From Betaproteobacteria bacterium (GTDB taxonomy: Bacteria; Pseudomonadota; Gammaproteobacteria; Burkholderiales; SG8-39), in assembly GCA_009693345.1 (NCBI GenBank), contig SHXL01000133.1, positions 1 through 7,786 on the forward strand: 7,786 nt of DNA, read 5' to 3'. Both the position numbers and the translations under genes were made by a program. How positions within the stretch are numbered: the stretch's first letter is position 1; the number at the start of each line of letters is the position of its first letter. Below are positions 1 through 4,971 of the stretch, in pieces. The notes under the pieces were generated by a model. The model was not told where the DNA came from and searched no databases. It saw only the letters and a list, made by a program, of their open reading frames with translations.

Positions 1-595
1 AGTCCATGATCGCGAAGCTGCCGCCGGACTTGTTGTACAGGTACAGCAGTGCGACCAGCAGCAGCAGTGACCCAGCCAGCGTGTAGAGGAAGAACTTGAG
101 CGCGGCATAAACCCGGTTGGCGCCGCCCCACACGCCGATGATGACGAACATCGGGATCAGCGTGGCCTCGAAAAAGACGTAGAACAGCATGCCGTCGAGA
201 GCCGCAAACACGCCGTTCAGCAGGCCCGACATGATCAGGAAGGCGCCCATGTACTGCCCGACGCGCCGCTCGATCACGGTCCAGCCGGCAATCACCACCA
301 GAGGCGTGATGAACGAGTTGAGCAGGATGAACAGCATCGAGATGCCGTCCACGCCGAGATGGTAGTAGGCGTTGAAGCGCGGGATCCAGGCGAGCCGCTC
401 GACGAACTGCATCCCCGGGTTCGTCAGGCTGAATCCGGTATATAGCGGAATCGTGACGAGAAAGCCGAGCAGCGCGCCGGCCAGCGCAATGGAGCGCTGC
501 ATCGGCGCATTGCGGTCGTCGCCCGCATTGCCTCCCGCGACGAGCACCAGCAGGCCAGCCACGATCGGAACCCAGATGGCGAGGCTGAGCAGCAT
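1..595 (-). CDS. nuoM: NADH-quinone oxidoreductase subunit M (partial, N-terminal 198 residues)
   Basis: This is one of the three antiporter-like proton-pumping subunits of complex I, sitting in the membrane arm between NuoN and NuoL. My translation from the ATG at 595 runs open to the window edge for 198 codons, against about 490-510 for a full NuoM, so the gene is cut by the window and not broken. The visible part has several hydrophobic helices. It also has the NuoM-typical segment HLGVDGISMLFILLN (about residues 79-93) and FFEATLIPMFVIIGVWGG (about 141-158). Glu143 in the latter matches E. coli NuoM Glu144, which is essential for pumping. The start overlaps the nuoL stop by one base (TGATG). 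No purine-rich Shine-Dalgarno is visible upstream, so translation probably depends on ribosomes finishing nuoL. NuoM is distinguished from NuoL by these motifs and by gene order. Confidence 0.96.
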   Translation of the reverse strand, partial: MLLSLAIWVPIVAGLLVLVAGGNAGDDRNAPMQRSIALAGALLGFLVTIPLYTGFSLTNPGMQFVERLAWIPRFNAYYHLGVDGISMLFILLNSFITPLVVIAGWTVIERRVGQYMGAFLIMSGLLNGVFAALDGMLFYVFFEATLIPMFVIIGVWGGANRVYAALKFFLYTLAGSLLLLVALLYLYNKSGGSFAIMD

Positions 596-2487
596 CAGTG
601 GATGAAAACCCGGTATTTGACGACGGCGTAGATCAAGCAGACGCCGAAGATCATCATGAAGGCGTACCAGTAGATGAGGCCGTTCTGCGCGAGGCGCACC
701 ACGCCGGAGAACCAGCCCACCAAGCGCGCCGAGCCGTTGACCATCACGCCGTCGATGGCGCGCTGGTCGCCGCCCTTCCACAGTCCGGTGCCGACCACGC
801 GAGCGCCCTGCGCGAACAGCCAGGAATACAGCTCGTCGAAGCCATACTTGCGCTCCACCAGTGCATAGAGCGGACCGAAAGCGATGGCAATTTTCTTTGG
901 TATTTGAGTATTTTTTATATATAAAAACCAAGCAGTTCCAATCCCGGCGAGCGCCAGCCAGAACGGCGGCGCGGACATGCCGTGCAGCGTGTAACTCAGA
1001 ATGCCGTGGTAATCAGCTTCTGTCGCCCGCACCAGACTGTCAAGAAAGAAATCCCCGAAAACGACGGACCCGACGAACCACCCCGCTCCGATCGAGGGAA
1101 TCGTCAGCAGCACCAGCGGCACGGTCACCACGGCGGGCGACTCGTGCGGCGGATGCGACGCATCGAAGCGCGGCGCGCCGTGGAAAGCCATGAACACCAG
1201 GCGGAAGGTGTAGGCCGCGGTCACGAACACGCAAGCCAGCACGCAGAAGTAGGCGAAGCCCGCGCCCGGGATGTGCGCATGCTGCGCCGCCTCGATGATT
1301 GCGTCCTTGGAATAGAAACCAGCGAACGGCGGGACGCCCGCCGAGGCGATGGCGCCGATCAGCAATGTCCAGTAGGTCCAGGGCATGTACTTCTTCAGGC
1401 CGCCCATGCGCCGCATGTCCTGCTCGTGGTGCATGGCGATGATCACCGAACCGGCGGCGAGGAACAGCACTGCCTTGAAGAAGGCGTGCGTCATCAGGTG
1501 GAACATGGCCGCCGAATAGGCCGAGGCGCCAAGCGCCACGGTCATGTAGCCCAGCTGCGAGAGCGTCGAGTAGGCCACCACGCGCTTGATGTCGAACTGG
1601 GTCAGCGCCACCAGTCCCATGGAAAGCGCGGTAATGGCGCCGATCACCAGGACTACTGATCTTGCAGTTTCACTCAATTCAAACAAGGGGGACATCCGCG
1701 CGACCATGAAGATGCCCGCGGTCACCATGGTGGCGGCGTGGATCAGCGCCGAGATCGGGGTCGGGCCTTCCATCGAATCCGGCAGCCAGACGTGCAGCGG
1801 AAATTGCGCACTCTTGCCCATCGCGCCCACGAAAAGCAGGACGCAGATCAGGGTGATCGGCAGGTCGGTGTCGCTTGGCGCCTGGGAGAACACGGCCGCG
1901 TAGTCGAGCGTGCCGAAGTGCGCCAGCACCAGGCCGATCCCGAGCAGGAAGCCGAAATCGCCGACCCGGTTGACGATGAATGCCTTCAGGTTGGCGTAGA
2001 TCGCCGTCGGGCGCGTGTACCAGAAACCGATCAGCAGGTAGGACACCAGGCCGACCGCCTCCCAGCCGAAGAACAGCTGCAGGAAATTGTTGGACATCAC
2101 CAGCATCAGCATCGAAAACGTGAACAACGAGATGTAGCTGAAAAAGCGCTGGTAGCCGGGATCCTCGGCCATGTAGCCGATGGTGTAGACGTGCACCATC
2201 AGCGAGACGAAGGTCACCACGACCATCATCAGCACGGTGAGCCGGTCGATGAGGAAGCCGATTTCGAGGGGCGTGTCGCCCATCGTCGCCCAGGTGTAGA
2301 TGGCGCCGTTCCAGCCGTTTCCTTTCAGGACATCCATGAAAATGAAAACGGAAACCAGGAACGAGATCAGGACGCCAAGGATCGTCACGCGGTGCGACCA
2401 GGCGCGGCCGATCGACTTGCCGAACAGGCCGGCCACAATCGCACCCGCGAGCGGTGCGAGAGGCACCACCAAATAGAGATTCTTCAT
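595..2487 (-). CDS. nuoL: NADH-quinone oxidoreductase subunit L
   Basis: This is the distal antiporter-like proton-pumping subunit of complex I, with the long lateral helix that runs along the membrane arm. It has 630 residues (E. coli NuoL has 613) and about 16 membrane helices. Key charged residues are present: Glu143 in FFGWEAVGLVSYLLIGFW, Asp177 in NRVGDFGF, Lys225 in GAMGKSAQFPLHVWLPDSMEGPTP (about 222-244) and Lys394 in FAGFYSKDAI. The C-terminal part, about 540-600, should form the lateral helix, followed by the last membrane helix. The reading frame stays open far upstream to about 2919, but that part overlaps nuoK and nuoJ and is not NuoL-like. Two tandem ATGs lie at 2490 and 2487. 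I chose 2487 because GAAGGG ends 3 bases before it, and because MKNLYLVVPLAPL fits the usual family N-terminus; 2490 would add one Met. It overlaps the nuoK stop by 1 base (4 from 2490). An AT-rich codon cluster lies at residues 520-533. Confidence 0.97.
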   Translation of the reverse strand: MKNLYLVVPLAPLAGAIVAGLFGKSIGRAWSHRVTILGVLISFLVSVFIFMDVLKGNGWNGAIYTWATMGDTPLEIGFLIDRLTVLMMVVVTFVSLMVHVYTIGYMAEDPGYQRFFSYISLFTFSMLMLVMSNNFLQLFFGWEAVGLVSYLLIGFWYTRPTAIYANLKAFIVNRVGDFGFLLGIGLVLAHFGTLDYAAVFSQAPSDTDLPITLICVLLFVGAMGKSAQFPLHVWLPDSMEGPTPISALIHAATMVTAGIFMVARMSPLFELSETARSVVLVIGAITALSMGLVALTQFDIKRVVAYSTLSQLGYMTVALGASAYSAAMFHLMTHAFFKAVLFLAAGSVIIAMHHEQDMRRMGGLKKYMPWTYWTLLIGAIASAGVPPFAGFYSKDAIIEAAQHAHIPGAGFAYFCVLACVFVTAAYTFRLVFMAFHGAPRFDASHPPHESPAVVTVPLVLLTIPSIGAGWFVGSVVFGDFFLDSLVRATEADYHGILSYTLHGMSAPPFWLALAGIGTAWFLYIKNTQIPKKIAIAFGPLYALVERKYGFDELYSWLFAQGARVVGTGLWKGGDQRAIDGVMVNGSARLVGWFSGVVRLAQNGLIYWYAFMMIFGVCLIYAVVKYRVFIH

Positions 2488-2792
2488 CATCCCTTCAGCG
2501 AGTCGAGGTCTTCGACGTTGATCGTGTTCAAGTTCCGGAACAGCACCACCAGGATCGCCAGGCCGATGGCCGACTCCGCCGCGGCCACCGTGAGGATGAA
2601 AAACACGAACACCTGGCCCGCGGTATCGCCGAGGTAATGCGAAAATGCGATGAAGTTCATGTTCACCGCGAGCAGCATCAATTCGATCGCCATCAGCAGC
2701 ACGATCACGTTCTTGCGGTTGAGAAATATGCCGATCACCGCGATCGCGAACAGCATCGCGCCGATCACCAGGTAATGGGAGAGCGTCGGCAT
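2487..2792 (-). CDS. nuoK: NADH-quinone oxidoreductase subunit K
   Basis: This is a small complex I membrane subunit, homologous to MrpC and mitochondrial ND4L, that helps couple the quinone site to the antiporter-like subunits. At 101 residues it has the usual family length. Three membrane helices are visible, at about residues 6-24, 29-52 and 60-86. The two buried glutamates known to be needed for coupling in E. coli NuoK (Glu36 and Glu72) are matched by Glu37 in LLMAIELMLLAVN and Glu73 in VAAAESAIGLAI. The C-terminus resembles betaproteobacterial NuoK. The ATG at 2792 shares one base with the nuoJ stop (TGATG). It has a good Shine-Dalgarno, GGAGAAGGA, 6 bases upstream inside the last codons of nuoJ. 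Its own stop overlaps the start region of nuoL. Confidence 0.98.
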   Translation of the reverse strand: MPTLSHYLVIGAMLFAIAVIGIFLNRKNVIVLLMAIELMLLAVNMNFIAFSHYLGDTAGQVFVFFILTVAAAESAIGLAILVVLFRNLNTINVEDLDSLKG

Positions 2793-3385
2793 CAGTCGTC
2801 CTTCTCCGCCGGCATCGACACCAGCCGCACGCGATCCCGCGGTCGCACCCGAATCTGCATCGATGGATCCTGCGCTTTCGTGTCCTTGCGCCGGCGCAGG
2901 GTGAGCGCGATCGCCGCAATGATCGCCACCAGCAGCACCACCGCCGCGATCTCGAAGGCGTAGACGTAATCGGTATAGATCAGCCGCCCCAGCTCCTTGG
3001 TGTTGCTGTAACTGAGAGGCCTCTCGTTCGGCCGCGGCATGCCATACACGCGGTACGCCAGGACCGAAATCATCTCGAAGGCCATGAGCCCGCCAATCAC
3101 AAGGGCGGCGGGCAGATTGCGCCAGAAGCCTTCGCGCAAGCGCTCAATGTTGACGTCAAGCATCATCACCACGAACAGGAACAGCACCATGACGGCGCCG
3201 ACGTAGACGAGCACCAGGGTGATGGCGAGGAATTCGGCGCGCAGCAGCAGCCAGATTGCTGAAGCGGTGAAGAACGCGAGCACCAGAGACAGCGCCGCGT
3301 GCACCGGGTTGCGCGCGGTGATGACGCACAGCGCCGATACGAGAAGTATCAGGCCGAAAGCGTAGAAGACGGCGGCTTCGAACAT
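2792..3385 (-). CDS. nuoJ: NADH-quinone oxidoreductase subunit J
   Basis: This is a complex I membrane subunit, the counterpart of mitochondrial ND6, placed next to NuoK and NuoH. It has 197 residues with about five hydrophobic helices (roughly 2-22, 28-48, 53-76, 91-111, 142-162). The third, with LVLVYVGAVMVLFLFVVMML, is the conserved helix that carries the pi-bulge implicated in conformational coupling; Tyr61 lies in it. A basic, polar tail of about 33 residues follows the last helix and probably faces the cytoplasm. The open frame extends upstream to 3574, but that part overlaps nuoI and reads as arginine-rich out-of-frame sequence. The ATG at 3385 gives the family-like N-terminus MFEAAVFYAFG. 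It lies 2 bases after the nuoI stop, and I see no clear Shine-Dalgarno before it, which points to translational coupling. The last codons carry the nuoK ribosome binding site. Confidence 0.97.
   Translation of the reverse strand: MFEAAVFYAFGLILLVSALCVITARNPVHAALSLVLAFFTASAIWLLLRAEFLAITLVLVYVGAVMVLFLFVVMMLDVNIERLREGFWRNLPAALVIGGLMAFEMISVLAYRVYGMPRPNERPLSYSNTKELGRLIYTDYVYAFEIAAVVLLVAIIAAIALTLRRRKDTKAQDPSMQIRVRPRDRVRLVSMPAEKDD
2799..2807 (-). promoter_or_regulatory. Shine-Dalgarno of nuoK
   Basis: GGAGAAGGA on the minus strand, in the Ala-Glu-Lys-Asp codons at the end of nuoJ, ends 6 bases before the nuoK ATG at 2792. It is the strongest-looking ribosome binding site in the window, in keeping with a high synthesis need for a small membrane subunit (the last point is inference). 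Confidence 0.72.
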
Positions 3386-3387
3386 AG

Positions 3388-3876
3388 TCAGCGGTAGCCG
3401 GAGTCGGCCGCGCGGTCCTTCGCGATCTGCTCTTCGTAGCGGTCGCCCACCGCCAGCAGCATCTCCTTGGTGTAGTACAGGTCGCCGCGCTTCTCGCCGT
3501 GGTACTCGAAGATGCGGGTCTCGACGATCGCGTCCACCGGGCAGGCTTCCTCGCAGAAGCCGCAGAAGATGCACTTGGTGAGGTCGATGTCATAGCGCGT
3601 GGTGCGGCGCGTGCCGTCGGCGCGCGCCTCGGACTCGATGTGGATCGCGATCGCCGGGCAGACCGCCTCGCACAGCTTGCACGCAATGCAGCGCTCCTCG
3701 CCGTTCGGGTAGCGGCGCAGGGCGTGCAGGCCGCGGAAGCGCGGGCTCAGCGGCGTCTTCTCCTCCGGAAACTGCACCGTGATCTTGCGCGCGAACAGGT
3801 GACGCCCCGTCAGGGCCAATCCTTTAAAAAGTTCTATTAACAGAAAAGACCTGAAAATTTCCAGAAGGCGGGTCAT
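3388..3876 (-). CDS. nuoI: NADH-quinone oxidoreductase subunit I (2x[4Fe-4S] ferredoxin-like)
   Basis: This is the TYKY/NQO9-type subunit that carries clusters N6a and N6b and passes electrons from the NuoG side to the terminal cluster in NuoB. With the ATG at 3876 it has 162 residues, the usual length in betaproteobacteria as I recall. An N-terminal amphipathic helix (about 5-30) lies on the membrane. Two classical motifs follow: CIACKLCEAVCP with Cys63, 66, 69 and 73, and CIFCGFCEEACPVDAIVE with Cys102, 105, 108 and 112. As in all such folds, each cluster takes three cysteines from one motif and one from the other. A GTG at 3882 is also in frame, but GGAG at 3886-3889 is only 3 bases from it and 9 bases from the ATG, so I prefer the ATG. 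That start overlaps the nuoH stop by four bases (ATGA). Codons 5-18 are unusually AT-rich. Confidence 0.97.
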   Translation of the reverse strand: MTRLLEIFRSFLLIELFKGLALTGRHLFARKITVQFPEEKTPLSPRFRGLHALRRYPNGEERCIACKLCEAVCPAIAIHIESEARADGTRRTTRYDIDLTKCIFCGFCEEACPVDAIVETRIFEYHGEKRGDLYYTKEMLLAVGDRYEEQIAKDRAADSGYR

Positions 3877-4970
3877 TTCCACAGGCTCCAGGGTGTCTGC
3901 ATCCAGATGCCGATGACCACGATCCAGACCAGCGTCAGCGGAATGAAGACTTTCCAGCCCAGGCGCATGATCTGGTCATAGCGGTAGCGCGGGAAAGTGG
4001 CGCGGATCCACAGGAACATGGACGCCACGACGAAGATCTTGCCCAGCAGCCAGAGCACCGGCGGGATGGCGGCGGTGAGCGCGCTGTCCCACAGCGGCAG
4101 CCAGCCGCCGAAGAACATGAGCACGGTCAGCGTCGCGACCAGGATCATGTTCATGTATTCGGCGAGGAAGAACAGCGCGAAGGTCATGCCCGAGTACTCG
4201 ACCATGTGGCCGGCGACGATCTCGGATTCGCCTTCGACCACGTCGAAGGGAGCGCGGTTGGTTTCCGCGACGCCCGAGACGAAGTAGACGATCAGCATGG
4301 GCGCCAGCGGCAGCCAGTTCCAGGAAAACACACCCAAGCCCAGGTCGGCGAACCTGCCCCTGCCCTGCGCCGCGACGATGTCCGACAGGTTGAGGCTGCC
4401 CGAAACCATCAGCACCACTACCAGGGCGAAGCCCATCGCCAGTTCGTAGGACACCATCTGCGCGGCCGAGCGCATCGCACCGAGAAAGGCGTACTTCGAG
4501 TTCGTGGCCCAGCCGGCAATGATCACGCCGTAGACGCCCATCGAGGTGAGCGCCATGATGTAGAGCAGGCCAGCGTTGATGTCGGCCAGCACCACCTCCG
4601 GCGCGAACGGGATCACCGCCCAGGCCGCCATCGCCGGAATGAGCATCGCGATCGGCGCCACGATGAAGAGGACCTTGTTCGCATTGGCCGGCAGGATCAC
4701 CTCCTTGAACAGGAGTTTGACGCCGTCGGCGACGGGCTGCGCCAGGCCGCCCAGCCACGGGATGCCGAAGAAGGTGACCCGGTTCGGTCCGATGCGTATC
4801 TGCATCCAGCCGATCAGCTTGCGCTCCCAAAGCGTGAGGTAGGCCACTGCCAGCATCAGCGGCACCACGATCGCGACGATGAAGACGAGCGATGTGACGA
4901 GTTCGTACATCGCCGGGCCCCAGGTCGGGCCGAGCTTGAATTCGGCGAAGGCGAGCAGCGATTCGAGCAT
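3873..4970 (-). CDS. nuoH: NADH-quinone oxidoreductase subunit H
   Basis: This is the ND1-type membrane subunit that forms the quinone-access chamber with NuoB and NuoD and anchors the membrane arm to the peripheral arm. It has 365 residues and about eight membrane helices. Diagnostic segments are LTLWERKLIGWMQIRIGPNR (about 45-64), QPVADGVKLLFKEVILP (78-94), the Ser/Tyr/Glu stretch SAAQMVSYELAMG (168-180) and the signature GVAETNRAPFDVVEGESEIV (233-252) followed by AGHMVEYSGM. Its acidic residues line the proposed proton and quinone pathway. The end, with the aromatic WIRATFPRYRYDQIMRLGWK segment at 321-340, is also typical. The start ATG is one base after the nuoG stop (TGA-G-ATG), with GGAGAAGG 9 bases upstream inside nuoG. 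An internal Met21 could start translation, but it has weaker support. Nothing appears missing. Confidence 0.98.
   Translation of the reverse strand: MLESLLAFAEFKLGPTWGPAMYELVTSLVFIVAIVVPLMLAVAYLTLWERKLIGWMQIRIGPNRVTFFGIPWLGGLAQPVADGVKLLFKEVILPANANKVLFIVAPIAMLIPAMAAWAVIPFAPEVVLADINAGLLYIMALTSMGVYGVIIAGWATNSKYAFLGAMRSAAQMVSYELAMGFALVVVLMVSGSLNLSDIVAAQGRGRFADLGLGVFSWNWLPLAPMLIVYFVSGVAETNRAPFDVVEGESEIVAGHMVEYSGMTFALFFLAEYMNMILVATLTVLMFFGGWLPLWDSALTAAIPPVLWLLGKIFVVASMFLWIRATFPRYRYDQIMRLGWKVFIPLTLVWIVVIGIWMQTPWSLWK
3886..3889 (-). promoter_or_regulatory. Shine-Dalgarno of nuoI (decides the start)
   Basis: GGAG on the minus strand, in the last codons of nuoH, is 9 bases from the ATG at 3876 but only 3 bases from the in-frame GTG at 3882. 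This spacing favours the ATG and a four-base ATGA overlap with nuoH. Confidence 0.6.
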
Positions 4971-4971
4971 C

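Noticed and set aside
889..930. AT-rich tract considered as an internal promoter
   Set aside because: It is fully coding in nuoL. I could not place a convincing -35/-10 pair with sensible spacing leading to nuoM, and AT-richness alone is not enough.
982..1659. Plus-strand open frame (225 codons) opposite nuoL
   Set aside because: Arg/His/Gly-rich shadow of nuoL with no recognisable motif.
1738..2637. Long plus-strand open frame (299 codons) opposite nuoL and nuoK
   Set aside because: The translation is rich in His, Arg, Asp and Gln with no fold-like pattern, typical of the antisense frame of GC-rich membrane protein genes. The minus strand is fully accounted for by nuoL and nuoK.
2490..2919. 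N-terminal extension of the nuoL frame upstream of the tandem ATGs
   Set aside because: The extra 143 residues are Arg-rich, overlap nuoK and nuoJ, and do not look like NuoL, which should begin with a membrane helix.
3386..3574. N-terminal extension of the nuoJ frame
   Set aside because: The 63 added residues overlap the nuoI iron-sulfur region out of frame and are Arg/Leu/Gly-rich; MFEAAVFYAFG at 3385 is the normal NuoJ start.
3877..3882. GTG start two codons upstream of the chosen nuoI ATG
   Set aside because: Its spacing from GGAG is only 3 bases; the ATG has 9-base spacing, gives the usual 162 residues and forms an ATGA overlap.
3976..4830. Minus-strand open frame (284 codons) overlapping nuoH in another frame
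   Set aside because: Arg/Gly/His-rich out-of-frame reading of nuoH, whose true frame has full family signatures.
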